Part shown: positions 43,169 through 53,600 of the stretch, piece by piece
How positions within the stretch are numbered: the stretch's first letter is position 1
Layout of the letters: each line of letters starts with the position of its first letter
Assembly: GCA_002405805.1 (NCBI GenBank)
Contig: DHMN01000049.1
Span: 1-54,456, forward strand
Direction: 5' to 3'
Source: Cyanobacteria bacterium UBA4641
GTDB taxonomy: Bacteria; Cyanobacteriota; Vampirovibrionia; Gastranaerophilales; Gastranaerophilaceae
Length of the DNA: 54,456 nucleotides
The notes under the pieces: generated by a model
The model's database searches: none
The model's input: the letters and a program-made list of their open reading frames with translations, nothing else
What the model was told of the DNA's origin: nothing
Made by a program: the position numbers and the translations under genes

Positions 43169-44149
43169 TTAATCAACTCTTTTTACCACAAACGAAGTCC
43201 ATTGGTCTTGTGGAATTTCTTCGACCAACTCTAAACCTTCTTTTTGATATGCATCTATAACCATCTGTTTTTTCTCATCCAAAATTCCGCTAAGAGACAT
43301 CAACGCTCCTGTTTTCATAAGATTTTTCAAATCTCCCATAATTTCGGCAAGAACAAAATGTAAAATATTTGCACAAACAAAGTCAAATTTATCTTGAACT
43401 TTATCCGCTGTACCAAGCTCAAAATAAACCCCATCAATGAGAATATTACCCTCAAGGGGAGGGTTTAAATCTGGAATTGCTAGAACTTTTATTCCGTTTT
43501 TCTTAGCGTTTTCTTTGGCAACTTCAATTACAGTATCATCATTATCACAACCGTAAACATAAGATGCACCGAGTTTCTTTGCTAAAATCGACAATATTCC
43601 TGAACCCATGCCGATATCTGCAACTCTATCACCTTTTTTTATATATTTTTCAAGAGCCTTCATACATAATTGAGTAGTTTGGTGAGTACCAGTACCAAAT
43701 GCGCACCCCGGTTCAAGTTTAATCATAACTTCATCAGCTTTTGGTTGATATTCAATCCAATCAGGTACAACAGCAATTTTATCAGTAACATGAGTTACAT
43801 CCCACTGCTCTTTCCATTTTTTTGACCAATCTTCAGTCTCTTTTTCTTCCAGTTCAAAATCCCATGAACCTAATTCATCTTCCGTCAAACCGCGTGACAA
43901 AAACTCTTGTCTGTGCAAGTCCAATACGTTTTCTACATCGTATTTCAAATCTTCGTAAGAATCACCATATTCATTTCGCAAAAAGATTTTCAAAGTTCCT
44001 TCGGTTGTAGAAATCATTTCTAAATCTTTGTAGGCCTCTTCTGCCAAGACAATACCTTCACAGTCAAAATTTTCAAAGAAAATTTCAGAAATTAAATCTT
44101 CCATATTAGGATTTATTTGCAATCTTAACTCGTAATATTTGTTATCCAT
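43169..44149 (-). CDS. prmA: Ribosomal protein L11 methyltransferase
   Basis: The 326-residue SAM-dependent enzyme trimethylates ribosomal protein L11. The SAM-binding motif DIGMGSGILSILAKKLGA (about residue 180), KLEPGCAFGTGTHQTT and the CANILHFVLAEI segment (usually NILA) are family marks. The Ala-to-His change in the last motif is slight. AAAGGA precedes the start. It is the third gene of accD-accA-prmA-kdsB. Confidence 0.9.
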   Translation of the reverse strand: MDNKYYELRLQINPNMEDLISEIFFENFDCEGIVLAEEAYKDLEMISTTEGTLKIFLRNEYGDSYEDLKYDVENVLDLHRQEFLSRGLTEDELGSWDFELEEKETEDWSKKWKEQWDVTHVTDKIAVVPDWIEYQPKADEVMIKLEPGCAFGTGTHQTTQLCMKALEKYIKKGDRVADIGMGSGILSILAKKLGASYVYGCDNDDTVIEVAKENAKKNGIKVLAIPDLNPPLEGNILIDGVYFELGTADKVQDKFDFVCANILHFVLAEIMGDLKNLMKTGALMSLSGILDEKKQMVIDAYQKEGLELVEEIPQDQWTSFVVKRVD

Positions 44150-44232
44150 AACTATCCTTTATAAAGTTGAGTCGGAATAAACAAACAAATTCATCCCGAC
44201 ATCAACATTTTATCTACATATATTTTCTAAGA

Positions 44233-45189
44233 CTAACCTTCAAGAAAAGCACCCATTTTTCTAAATTTGTCATAACGTTGATTTCTCAAAGTTTCAGCAT
44301 CCATGCCTGACAAATCATCCAATGCACTCAAAATAGTCTTTTTCATTTCTGCTGCAATCGCATCATAATCAGTGTGAGCACCTCTTACTGGTTCTTTAAT
44401 CGCACCGTCAATAATTCCAAATTTCAACAAGTGCGGAGCCGTGATTTTCAAAGCACTTGCAGCTTCCAAGTTTTTAGAGGCATCACGCCACAAAATTGAT
44501 GCACAACCTTCTGGTGAAATTACTGTATAATATGCGTGTTCAAGCATATAAACTTTGTTTGCTACAGCCAAACCTAAAGCACCACCGGAACAGCCTTCAC
44601 CAGAGATAATCGCAATTACAGGAACTCCAAGTTTTTGCATTTCTCTAAGATTTGTCGCAATAGCAGCACCTTGTGCGTGTTCTTCTGCGCTGATTCCGGG
44701 ATAAGCCCCCGGAGTGTCAATAATTGTTACAATCGGAATATTGAATTTATTGGCATGCTTGAATAGTCTCAAAGCTTTTCTGTAACCTTCAGGTTGTGGC
44801 ATACCAAAGTTATATTCCAAATTTTCCTTAGTAGATTTACCTTTCATTGTACCGATAATCATAACAGGTTTGCCATCAATTTTAGCCAAACCGCCCATAA
44901 TCGCTCTATCATCAGTACCTACACGGTCACCGTGCATTTCAATAAAATCTGTACAAATGTGATTAACGTAATCCATAAAGTTTGGACGTTCAGGATGACG
45001 TGCAATCTGCATTTTTTGTGTTGGGTCAAGATTTGCAAACAATTCTTTTTTAAAATCTTCTGCCTCTTGTTCCAAATTTTCTATATCTTTATCTAAATCC
45101 ATGCCGGACTCCAAACTCATTCTTTTCAATTCCTCAATTTTTTCTTGAATTTCAATAATAGGTTTTTCAAAATCCAAAATTGCTGCCAT
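44233..45189 (-). CDS. accA: Acetyl-CoA carboxylase carboxyltransferase subunit alpha
   Basis: The 318-residue subunit shows the conserved order: LEQEAEDFKKELFANLDPTQ, RPNFMDYVNHICTDFIEMHGDR, DTPGAYPGISAEEHAQGAAI and ISGEGCSGGALGLAVAN with its oxyanion-hole glycines. With AccD it transfers the carboxyl group from biotin to acetyl-CoA, the first step of fatty acid synthesis. AAGGAG precedes ATG 45189, and accD ends ten bases upstream. Confidence 0.96.
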   Translation of the reverse strand: MAAILDFEKPIIEIQEKIEELKRMSLESGMDLDKDIENLEQEAEDFKKELFANLDPTQKMQIARHPERPNFMDYVNHICTDFIEMHGDRVGTDDRAIMGGLAKIDGKPVMIIGTMKGKSTKENLEYNFGMPQPEGYRKALRLFKHANKFNIPIVTIIDTPGAYPGISAEEHAQGAAIATNLREMQKLGVPVIAIISGEGCSGGALGLAVANKVYMLEHAYYTVISPEGCASILWRDASKNLEAASALKITAPHLLKFGIIDGAIKEPVRGAHTDYDAIAAEMKKTILSALDDLSGMDAETLRNQRYDKFRKMGAFLEG

Positions 45190-45199
45190 AACTTACTCC

Positions 45200-46063
45200 T
45201 TATTCGTGCATAGCCAAGATATTTGACAATGTGGCACGTAAATTTTTACGAGAAGACACAACGTCAACTTGACCATACTTCATTAAATATTCTGCAGTCT
45301 GGAAGTCAGACGGCAGCTTTTGCCTGATTGTCTGTTCAATAACACGACGTCCTGCAAAACCTACCCTTGCACCTTGCTCAGCAACAATGATGTCGCCAAG
45401 AGTACCGAAACTTGCAGTTACACCACCAAATGTTGGGTCTGTAATCAAGTTAATATATAACAAACCTGCCACATCAAGTCTTGCACAAGCACAAGAAGTT
45501 TTTGCCATTTGCATTAAGCTCAATGCACTTTCTTGCATACGAGCACCGCCTGATGATGTGATACATAATACAGGAAGTCTTTGCTCAATAGCTTTTTCCA
45601 TAATTCTTGTAACTTTTTCACCAACAACAGAACCCATTGAACCACCCATAAAGTCAAAATCCATAACTGCGGTTGCAACTTTGTGTCCTTCAATTGATGC
45701 AATACCTGTAACTACAGCATCATCTAACCCTGTTTTTTTCTGCGCTGCAGCCAATCTGTCCTTGTAAGACTCTGTATCAAAAAATTCCAGTGGGTCAGTC
45801 GGTTTGATATTTGTAAACAACTCTTCAAATGAACCTTCGTCAAAAAGTTGTTTAATTCTTGTTCTTGCATTAACTCTAAAGTGATAATCACATACAGGAC
45901 AAACCATTTGATTATCTTCAATATCTTTTTTCAATAATTGCGCATCACAGTGAACACATTTTGTCCATAAATCCGGATTTGCTTCTATTTCTACTCTAGC
46001 CTCAAGTGCTCTTCTTTGAATTTGAGCTTCTTTACGCTTTTCAAACCAATCTTGAACTGTCAT
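45200..46063 (-). CDS. accD: Acetyl-CoA carboxylase carboxyltransferase subunit beta
   Basis: The 287-residue subunit (ATG 46063, AAAGGT eight bases upstream) has the N-terminal zinc ribbon CVHCDAQLLKKD ... CPVCDYH, then the crotonase-type core with GGSMGSVVGEKVTR and SSGGARMQESALSLMQMAK. It pairs with AccA. A strong promoter lies at 46120-46147. An in-frame longer form (to 46108) lacks a ribosome binding site. Confidence 0.95.
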   Translation of the reverse strand: MTVQDWFEKRKEAQIQRRALEARVEIEANPDLWTKCVHCDAQLLKKDIEDNQMVCPVCDYHFRVNARTRIKQLFDEGSFEELFTNIKPTDPLEFFDTESYKDRLAAAQKKTGLDDAVVTGIASIEGHKVATAVMDFDFMGGSMGSVVGEKVTRIMEKAIEQRLPVLCITSSGGARMQESALSLMQMAKTSCACARLDVAGLLYINLITDPTFGGVTASFGTLGDIIVAEQGARVGFAGRRVIEQTIRQKLPSDFQTAEYLMKYGQVDVVSSRKNLRATLSNILAMHE

Positions 46064-46119
46064 ATATTTTACCTTTATATCCCTACTGATAAGAAAATAA
46101 ATTCCCAATCAACAACCCC

Positions 46120-46147
46120 ATTATACACAAAAAATCCATCTTGGCAA
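46120..46147 (-). promoter_or_regulatory. Promoter of the accD-accA-prmA-kdsB operon
   Basis: On the minus strand TTGCCA (46142-46147) and TATAAT (46120-46125) are 16 bases apart, about 57 bases before accD. Confidence 0.8.
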
Positions 46148-46221
46148 AAATGGGTTAAGATTGTTACATTCTAAATATGAAAAAGGCAGCTCAGAAGGCA
46201 AGATGTCAAGAAGACAGGCTG

Positions 46222-47061
<840 letters not shown>

Positions 47062-47136
47062 ATTTTTATTGTATAATAAACCTTGCTATAAGAAAAGTAA
47101 GAGCAAATGTATTATACAGACTAAGGAGAAAAACAC

Positions 47137-47478
47137 ATGGGTATGAATTTAATGAACATTATGAAACAAGTTCAAAACGCTCAAAAAAGAGCTGAAACAG
47201 CACAAAAAGAACTTGCAGCATTAGAAATCACAGGTGAATCTGCAGGCGGCTCTGTAAAAGTAACTTGTGACGGTCAAGGCAAATTCAAATCAATTAAAAT
47301 TTCAGCAGAAGCTATCAATCCTGAAAATCCTTCTGCAGTTGATTCTGACACTATCGAAATGTTAGAAGACGTAATTTCTGCAGCTATCAAACAAGCTAAC
47401 GACAAAGCATCAAAAGAAATGGCTGCAAAAATGAAACAAATCACAGGCGGCATCAGCATTCCGGGATTGTCACTATAA
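47137..47478 (+). CDS. ybaB: YbaB/EbfC nucleoid-associated protein
   Basis: The 113-residue DNA-binding dimer has the family core MNIMKQVQNAQKRAETAQKE, GESAGGSVKVTCDGQGKFKSIKIS, and a MLEDVISAAIKQANDKASKEM helix. It coats the nucleoid and is typically cotranscribed with recR, as here (TAATG overlap). AAGGAG precedes the start. dnaX, the usual upstream neighbour, is not present. Confidence 0.92.
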   Translation: MGMNLMNIMKQVQNAQKRAETAQKELAALEITGESAGGSVKVTCDGQGKFKSIKISAEAINPENPSAVDSDTIEMLEDVISAAIKQANDKASKEMAAKMKQITGGISIPGLSL

Positions 47479-48074
47479 TGATATATCCAAAGGCAATAGC
47501 AGCACTTATAGAGCAGTTTCAAAAATTTCCGTCAGTAGGACCGAAATCTGCTCAACGTATGGCATTTCATTTACTTAGAATGCCTATGTCTAATGTTGAA
47601 AATTTTGCCAAAGCAGTAATTGAAGCAAAACGCAATACTCATACTTGCGAAATTTGCTTCAATTTGTCTGCTCAAAGTCCTTGCGAAATCTGTTCTTCAA
47701 CTCAGCGTGACCACTCTGTTATTTGCGTTGTTTCTGAAACAAAAGATTTAATCGCGATTGAAAAAACAAACGAATTTAAAGGTCTTTACCACGTTTTACA
47801 AGGATTGATTTCGCCAATCGACGGAATTGGAGCCGAAGACATCCGAATAAAAGAATTATTAAACAGATTAACAAATGACGAAGTTAAAGAAATCATTTTG
47901 GCATTAAGCCCATCTGTTGAAGGCGAGGCAACAAGCCTTTACCTTACCAAATTGATAAAACCTTTTGGGATAAAAGTTTCGCGTATTGCATTTGGTTTGC
48001 CTGTTGGCGCAGATTTGGAATACGCCGATGAAATGACCATTGCCAAAGCAATTGAAGGCAGAAGAGAAATCTAG
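47478..48074 (+). CDS. recR: Recombination protein RecR
   Basis: The 198-residue protein has a helix-hairpin-helix (FPSVGPKSAQRMAFHLL), a Cys4 zinc finger (CEICFNLSAQSPCEIC) and a Toprim domain (SVICVVSETKDLIAIE, then LSPSVEGEATSLYL). It loads RecA at gaps together with RecF and RecO; recF is also in this window. A terminator follows at 48109-48129. Confidence 0.96.
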   Translation: MIYPKAIAALIEQFQKFPSVGPKSAQRMAFHLLRMPMSNVENFAKAVIEAKRNTHTCEICFNLSAQSPCEICSSTQRDHSVICVVSETKDLIAIEKTNEFKGLYHVLQGLISPIDGIGAEDIRIKELLNRLTNDEVKEIILALSPSVEGEATSLYLTKLIKPFGIKVSRIAFGLPVGADLEYADEMTIAKAIEGRREI

Positions 48075-48108
48075 GTGAGCTTGAAGGCGTTCCGAATTAT
48101 ATAAATAG

Positions 48109-48129
48109 GGTGGGCTAGTTAAGCCCACC
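48109..48129 (+). terminator. Rho-independent terminator after recR
   Basis: Arms GGTGGGCT and AGCCCACC (8 bp, loop 5) are followed by TTATTTATTTC. It lies 35 bases past the recR stop. Confidence 0.85.
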
Positions 48130-48171
48130 TTATTTATTTCTTGTTAAAAATTCTAATCTCACAAAAATCCA

Positions 48172-48936
48172 CTATTGTCCATTTTGACGTTCTGCAGATT
48201 CAGTAATCAAATTGATTTGAACATTATCATCGTATTCCTCATTACTGCCTTTGATATGTTCATAAGATGCTTGTGCTAAATAATTTGCAAGAATTGAAAT
48301 ATTCACAACAAACACTGCACTGCAATATGCAACAAAGCCCCAATGAGTGAACGGCAATTGGAAGTACCAAAACAAATAAGCAACAGGTCCGACCAAAACC
48401 AAATTAGCAATAGCTAATTGTGGAACGAAGAATAACAAACTCACCAAAACATCAATACAAGATTCACCAATAACTTTATAATTAAAGCCTTGAATAACAT
48501 TCAAATATTTAGCAAAAGACAAATATGAAGTTATAACAATTGAACCTAAAATTGACCATACAATAATTGCAAAAATCAACGGAACATGCGGAGCCTCAAT
48601 TGGAATACTAACTTTTGTTACCAACAAATTTCCGATGAATCCATAGATTAACAAGTTAGGAATCATGACTACACAACTTTTTAGAATCGCTATTCCAAGT
48701 TGAATAGGATTTAGAGTCAAAATTTCTCGTTTGTTACGTCTAACATTATTTATACCCTGAGTCAGCAGTCCCAAAAGAAGAATCCCAAAGATGCCACCCC
48801 AGAAAGTGAACTGCGCCATCTTTCCTACAATGAACAAGTTTGCAACGAAGTAAACTGGGATTGCATAAACCACAAATTTAACAAAAGCCAAATCTTCACT
48901 TAAAGCTTCATTAAATGCGTCTACAACAGATGCCAT
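48172..48936 (-). CDS. Multi-pass membrane protein of unknown function
   Basis: The 254-residue protein has about six hydrophobic helices (near residues 18-38, 45-62, 82-106, 120-145, 165-195 and 205-230) and a polar C-terminal tail. AAGGAGGG precedes the start. No family recognised; DUF-type conserved membrane protein is the best call. It is separated from the pilT pair by 62 bases on the same strand. Confidence 0.75.
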   Translation of the reverse strand: MASVVDAFNEALSEDLAFVKFVVYAIPVYFVANLFIVGKMAQFTFWGGIFGILLLGLLTQGINNVRRNKREILTLNPIQLGIAILKSCVVMIPNLLIYGFIGNLLVTKVSIPIEAPHVPLIFAIIVWSILGSIVITSYLSFAKYLNVIQGFNYKVIGESCIDVLVSLLFFVPQLAIANLVLVGPVAYLFWYFQLPFTHWGFVAYCSAVFVVNISILANYLAQASYEHIKGSNEEYDDNVQINLITESAERQNGQ

Positions 48937-48998
48937 ACGAGAGCCCTCCTTTTTGGTACTGCATACAGGTGTATTTAACTAAAACGGTTGTAGAGTAA

Positions 48999-50066
48999 TT
49001 AGCCTTGAATTAGACGTTTTAACTCTGCAGGTTTTGAAGATTTTGCCAAAGCATCTTCAATTGTAACCAAACCTTTTTTGAACAAATCAGCAAGAGCAGC
49101 CTCAAGTGTTTGCATACCTGCGCCTGAACTTGTTTGAATTGTTGAATAAATTTGAGCAGCCTTAGCCTCACGAATAAGGTTAGCTACAGCAGGCGTAACT
49201 ACCATAATTTCTTGAGCCATAATACGACCTTTTCTTGTTCCGTCAGGTTGACGTTTTGGCAACAAGGTTTGAGAGAATACAGCAACCAATGAGTTAGCTA
49301 ACTGTACACGAATTTGTTGTTGTTGACCTTCAGGGAATACGTCGATGATACGGTCAATAGTTTGTGATGCTGAAGATGTGTGAAGTGTTCCGAATACCAA
49401 GTGACCAGTTTCTGCCGCAGTTAGTGCTAACGCGATAGTTTCATGGTCACGCATTTCACCTACCAGAATAATATCTGGGTCTTCACGAAGTGCTGATTTC
49501 AAAGCATTTGCAAATGACCTTGTATCCATACCCAACTCACGTTGGTGAATAATTGAAACTTTTGAAGTGTGAACAAATTCGACCGGGTCTTCAATTGTCA
49601 AAATATGTTCAGCTCTTGTTCTATTGATATAGTCAACCATTGCTGCCAATGTTGTTGATTTACCTGAACCTGTAGGACCTGTTACCAAGACCAACCCACG
49701 CGGCTTATCAGCAATCTGAGTAACAATCGGCGGCATACCAAGTTCTTCTAGCTGAGGAGCAGTTGTTGCAATTGTACGGAATGCAGCTGCATAACATCCT
49801 TTATCCTTATAGAAGTTGACCCTGAAACGACCGATATTTTCAACACCGTATGAAAAGTCCAATTCCCATTCTTGTTCTAGGTGTCTTCTTTGTTCATTTG
49901 ACATCATAGGGAACAACAAGTTTTCTACGCCTTCAGGAGTAAGAGGGTCATAATCAAGTCTTACCAACTTACCATCAATACGTGCAATCGGCGGCAACTT
50001 GTTTGAAATATGCAAGTCGGAACCGCCTTTTTCTACTAATTCTTTCAATAAATCTTCAATAATCAT
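48999..50066 (-). CDS. pilT: Type IV pilus retraction ATPase PilT
   Basis: The 355-residue hexameric ATPase has the PilT N-terminal domain (GSDLHISNKLPPIARIDGKL), Walker A GPTGSGKST (about 130), the Asp box TIEDPVEFVH, the Walker B DIILVGEMRD, the His box GTLHTSSA, and an AxxxxxIRxxK C-terminal element. It powers twitching motility by pilus retraction. GGTGG precedes the start. A small conserved gene lies 14 bases upstream. The prepilin-like gene at 53601 shows that type IV pilus or related systems exist here. Confidence 0.95.
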   Translation of the reverse strand: MIIEDLLKELVEKGGSDLHISNKLPPIARIDGKLVRLDYDPLTPEGVENLLFPMMSNEQRRHLEQEWELDFSYGVENIGRFRVNFYKDKGCYAAAFRTIATTAPQLEELGMPPIVTQIADKPRGLVLVTGPTGSGKSTTLAAMVDYINRTRAEHILTIEDPVEFVHTSKVSIIHQRELGMDTRSFANALKSALREDPDIILVGEMRDHETIALALTAAETGHLVFGTLHTSSASQTIDRIIDVFPEGQQQQIRVQLANSLVAVFSQTLLPKRQPDGTRKGRIMAQEIMVVTPAVANLIREAKAAQIYSTIQTSSGAGMQTLEAALADLFKKGLVTIEDALAKSSKPAELKRLIQG

Positions 50067-50080
50067 AATTTATACCACCA

Positions 50081-50332
50081 TTATTCTGTAAAATTCATAA
50101 TTGCATCATTTTCTTTTGAGGCAAGCTCAATCAACAAGTAAGTCATATATGCTCCCAAAGCCACAGCTTTTGGGTCAAGATTTGTCTTATTTGCAGCCTC
50201 AATAATTGCTGTATTAATCTCAGGATTTTCGTCCTTAATATAATGAATCATTTTTTTGCGCCATGCAGGCATATCTTCAAAAATTTCATTAAATGCTGTA
50301 GTTGCAATATCTTCTGATATAACAGGTAACAT
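50081..50332 (-). CDS. Small hypothetical protein upstream of pilT (83 aa)
   Basis: ATG 50332 is preferred because GAAGGG lies ten bases upstream and the promoter ends close by. The 83-residue helical protein (FNEIFEDMPAWRKKMIHYIK and a Leu-rich end) has no recognised family. It is cotranscribed with pilT. Confidence 0.65.
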   Translation of the reverse strand: MLPVISEDIATTAFNEIFEDMPAWRKKMIHYIKDENPEINTAIIEAANKTNLDPKAVALGAYMTYLLIELASKENDAIMNFTE

Positions 50333-50372
50333 AATCAAATAACCCTTCAAATTTAATACATACGATATACTT

Positions 50373-50401
50373 ATTATACACCAAATTTCAAGGTCTGTCC
50401 A
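50373..50401 (-). promoter_or_regulatory. Promoter of the pilT operon
   Basis: On the minus strand TGGACA (50396-50401) and TATAAT (50373-50378) are 17 bases apart, 40 bases before the 50332 start. Confidence 0.8.
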
Positions 50402-50441
50402 CATTTCAATAAAAATCCTATGTTTGAAGTATAATTTTTAT

Positions 50442-51545
50442 ATGAAATTAACTCACTTAAAGCTCACTAATTACCGAAATTGCACCGATTTGAACATTGA
50501 TTTTGACAAATCGAAAATATTAATAATCGGAAAAAATGCGCAAGGGAAAACAAACATCCTTGAAAGTATTTATTTTTTGGCAGGGTTGAAATCTCCGCGC
50601 ACCTCAAATAACACAGAGCTTATAAATTTTGACAGTGAGTATTTCAAAATTGAGGCTGAAGTTATAAAATCTAATACAAACATTGATTTATACTATGTTT
50701 ACAACACCGAAAAAAAACGCGAAGTAAAAGTCAATCGAGTAAAATCTACAATCAAGGATTTTAAATCAGTTTTAAAAACAGTTTTATTCTCTACTTCTGA
50801 CCTTTTATTATTAAGAGGTGCACCGCAAGATAGAAGAAACTGGCTTGATAGAGCGATTTCTCAAATATATCCTGCATACGATGACAGATTATCAAAATAT
50901 GACAAAATCAGGATTCAAAAGAACAATTTTCTAAAAGACTGCGCAAAAACAGGACAAACAAACTTTGCACTACTTGATGTTTATAACGAACAACTTTCTA
51001 TCACAGGCAGCAACATCATTTATGTGCGCAAAAAATTTCTAAAAGAAATTGAAAAAATCGCATCAGAAAAACACCGCACAATTAGCGATACCGAAAGTTT
51101 AACAATAAAATATGATTGCCCGTTTAGTGATAACGAAAATATTGAAGATATACAAAAAGCATTTTTAGCAGAACTTGAAGAGCGCAAAATCGAAGAAATG
51201 CGCCGTTGTCAGGCTTGTGTCGGACCACATCGAGACGATATTATTTTCTATATAAATAACCAAGAATCAACGAAATTCGCATCTCAAGGACAGCAAAGAA
51301 CCATCGTTTTGGCGCTAAAGCTTTCTGAACTTGATATAATCACCGAAAAAACAGGGGATGAACCGATTTTGCTACTGGATGATGTATTAGCAGAACTTGA
51401 TGATATTAGACAGAATTATCTGTTAAAATCAATCAATTCAAACACTCAAACAATTATCACATCAGTTGATACAATTCTTTTTGAAGACGATTTTCTAAAA
51501 GATGTTCAAATTTTTAAAATTGACAGCGGAAAAATTTGTGAATAA
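50442..51545 (+). CDS. recF: DNA replication and repair protein RecF
   Basis: The 367-residue SMC-like ATPase has Walker A IIGKNAQGKTNILES, the ABC signature region FASQGQQRTIVLALKLSEL, and Walker B PILLLDDVLAELDD. It targets RecOR to gapped DNA. The start at 50442 (MKLTHLKLTNYRN) gives the usual RecF N-terminus. A TATAAT at 50430-50435 is only seven bases upstream, so the mRNA may be nearly leaderless. A weak GC-poor hairpin follows the stop before the convergent transporter. Confidence 0.94.
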   Translation: MKLTHLKLTNYRNCTDLNIDFDKSKILIIGKNAQGKTNILESIYFLAGLKSPRTSNNTELINFDSEYFKIEAEVIKSNTNIDLYYVYNTEKKREVKVNRVKSTIKDFKSVLKTVLFSTSDLLLLRGAPQDRRNWLDRAISQIYPAYDDRLSKYDKIRIQKNNFLKDCAKTGQTNFALLDVYNEQLSITGSNIIYVRKKFLKEIEKIASEKHRTISDTESLTIKYDCPFSDNENIEDIQKAFLAELEERKIEEMRRCQACVGPHRDDIIFYINNQESTKFASQGQQRTIVLALKLSELDIITEKTGDEPILLLDDVLAELDDIRQNYLLKSINSNTQTIITSVDTILFEDDFLKDVQIFKIDSGKICE

Positions 51546-51601
51546 AAAAGTGCGCTCATTTTACAAACAAGTGCACCTTTAAATATTATTTGATTTTGAT
51601 T

Positions 51602-52975
51602 TTATTCTTTAACTGTTTTTGTTAGCAATGCTGCAATAATCAAGCAAGCTGCACCGATAAAGAATGAGTATTCATAATGGTAGTTTAGAAAATCGCCATT
51701 TTGAATAATTGAATTATTGATAATCCACGCAACCAATGTACATACAAATACTTGAGGACCTGCGATAAAGATATTAAAAATACCCATTACAGAGCCTTCT
51801 GTCCCCGGTTTGATGTATTTAGACAACATTGCAAAAGGCAAAGCACAAACACTTGCCCAACCAATACCTGATAACGCCATACAAGCGGCTACAACAATTT
51901 TTGAAGTTGGGAACAAGCCCATAATCACGTAAGCCAAAGCCATTGATAACAATGAAATAATATGTACTTTTTTATTACCGAATTTTCCTGCAAAAAAACC
52001 AATCGGTACTGCAATTACAAAACAGATTAAATTGAAAATTGCAAAACAAATTGAAGAGTAATTTGTTGCAGATGTTTGAGCAGCTAAATAAGTTTGCTGA
52101 ACATCTGTTGCCAATTTTGTCAAATCCGGTACACCGTAAACAGTGTGAATAGCAAAATTTGTGAAGAAAATCAACAAACACATTGTACCAATCCAAGTGA
52201 AAAACTGCATTGTACAAATTTTTGCAACTTCAGGAGAAAGAGAGAAAAATTCTTTCATAGATTGCCAAAAACCTACTTCATCTTTTTTCTCTTCAACAAC
52301 ATCAGCATCATTCAAAGTGCTTTTTTCTCTGATTGTCATACAAGTCCAAATCATCGCAAGAGAAAACGCCAAAGCTGCCATAATAAATTGAGCAACGATT
52401 GACATTTGATAATGCAATACGTATTTCAAAAATGGAGCTGTTGCCGCTGCAATTACAGAGCCTAAGCCAATAGCCAAACTGATATAAGAATTAGCCATTG
52501 CATGCTGTTCAGGTAGAACGACATCAGGAATCAAAGCTCTGTAAGGACCTTGAGCAATATTTATACACGCATCAATAATCCAAATCATAATAGCTGCAAT
52601 CAAAAGACCTGACCATACAGGCAAATTCATCCCTGTAAGTTTTGCAAGACAATCTGCGATATTTCCTGAATTTGGGAATAACCACAACGCAATTGATGCA
52701 ATAATAGCACCACCAAGCAAATATGGTCTTCTTCGTCCAAAACGAGATTTTGTTTTATCCGATAATGCTCCAATAATAGGTTGTACAACCATCCCTGTAA
52801 AAGGTCCCGCTAACCAAATCAAACCATAAATAAATGGGTCAGCGCCTAAATTTTCGGTAACTGGTGCCGACAAAATAATTCTCATTTGCCAAGCAAATTG
52901 TAAACCCAAAAATCCGAGAGCAAAGTTTAAAAAATTCGCAGTCGTAAATTTTTTCATTTCAAAACTATCTGCCAT
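51602..52975 (-). CDS. Major facilitator (GPH/SLC45-type) sugar transporter
   Basis: The 457-residue protein has 12 predicted helices and the SLC45/sucrose-transporter-like motif SRFGRRRPYLLGG between helices 2 and 3. It also has an FTGMVVQPIIGALSDK loop. It probably imports a disaccharide such as maltose or sucrose with protons; substrate is not certain. The start at 52975 (GGGGGG seven bases upstream) is favoured over one five codons earlier. It has its own promoter and is convergent with recF. Confidence 0.85.
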   Translation of the reverse strand: MADSFEMKKFTTANFLNFALGFLGLQFAWQMRIILSAPVTENLGADPFIYGLIWLAGPFTGMVVQPIIGALSDKTKSRFGRRRPYLLGGAIIASIALWLFPNSGNIADCLAKLTGMNLPVWSGLLIAAIMIWIIDACINIAQGPYRALIPDVVLPEQHAMANSYISLAIGLGSVIAAATAPFLKYVLHYQMSIVAQFIMAALAFSLAMIWTCMTIREKSTLNDADVVEEKKDEVGFWQSMKEFFSLSPEVAKICTMQFFTWIGTMCLLIFFTNFAIHTVYGVPDLTKLATDVQQTYLAAQTSATNYSSICFAIFNLICFVIAVPIGFFAGKFGNKKVHIISLLSMALAYVIMGLFPTSKIVVAACMALSGIGWASVCALPFAMLSKYIKPGTEGSVMGIFNIFIAGPQVFVCTLVAWIINNSIIQNGDFLNYHYEYSFFIGAACLIIAALLTKTVKE

Positions 52976-53008
52976 TAAGTATCCCCCCATAAACTAACGA
53001 ATAAGCCA

Positions 53009-53037
53009 ATAATATTATTAACATAGTCCAAGGTCAA
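53009..53037 (-). promoter_or_regulatory. Promoter of the sugar transporter
   Basis: On the minus strand TTGACC (53032-53037) and TATTAT (53009-53014) are 17 bases apart, 33 bases before the transporter start. Confidence 0.7.
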
Positions 53038-53134
53038 GTATGAAGTTGAAAGGGGGCAAAAATTGTCATTCTGAAATCATTTCTGAATCTCTAATTTTAA
53101 CATATTAATCTTATACTTAATGTTTGACAAGAGC

Positions 53135-53240
53135 CCCTGAAATAAATTCAGGGTGACATTCTCGTTCCCTCTCCTATGGAGAGGGTTAGGGTGAGGGTTT
53201 GTCCAGTTAGTCCGCAGGGCGGCTTTACTAAACCGCCAAA
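53135..53240. repeat. Composite palindromic intergenic repeat
   Basis: Three palindromes follow each other: CCCTGAA / TTCAGGG (53135-53153), CCCTCTCC / GGAGAGGG (53167-53185) and GGCGG / CCGCC (about 53218-53237). The adjoining TTCAGGGTGACA recurs in reverse complement at 54403-54414, so this is a dispersed REP-like family. Confidence 0.65.
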
Positions 53241-53267
53241 CCTATACTCGCCAACACTCCTAAATTC

Positions 53268-53495
53268 TTAATCCTCAAAAATAAACAACTTATGCAAATC
53301 CATATCTAATGCATTGGCAACTTTGGTAATTGTTTGTAATGACGGAGATTGCTCCCCTCGCTCAACAATTCCCATTGTCGAACGCGCCAAACCTGCCATA
53401 TCAGCAAGTCCTTCTTGTGAAATTCCGCGCTTGATTCTCGCTACACGGATATTCATTCCTACTTTTTTGTCAATTTCATCTATTTTTATAGTCAT
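53268..53495 (-). CDS. XRE-family transcriptional regulator (75 aa)
   Basis: The 75-residue protein is almost only a helix-turn-helix domain: RVARIKRGISQEGLADMAGL, then LARSTMGIVERGEQ and a SLQTITKVANALDMDLHKLF end. It is divergent from the prepilin-like gene, and a palindrome lies in the shared region (53536-53556), so it may control that gene or itself. Confidence 0.85.
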   Translation of the reverse strand: MTIKIDEIDKKVGMNIRVARIKRGISQEGLADMAGLARSTMGIVERGEQSPSLQTITKVANALDMDLHKLFIFED

Positions 53496-53516
53496 TATCT
53501 TTATTATTATAGATAA

Positions 53517-53556
53517 TTGACATATTATAATACACGTGATATTGTGTACATATCAC
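53517..53556 (+). promoter_or_regulatory. Promoter of the prepilin-like gene with palindromic operator
   Basis: TTGACA (53517-53522) and TATTGT (53540-53545) are 17 bases apart. GTGATA and TATCAC (53536-53541, 53551-53556) form an inverted repeat over the -10, a likely site for the adjacent XRE protein. Confidence 0.7.
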
Positions 53557-53600
53557 ACATTATTATGTAGGAAAAATTTAGGGATATGGGAGAAAAAGAG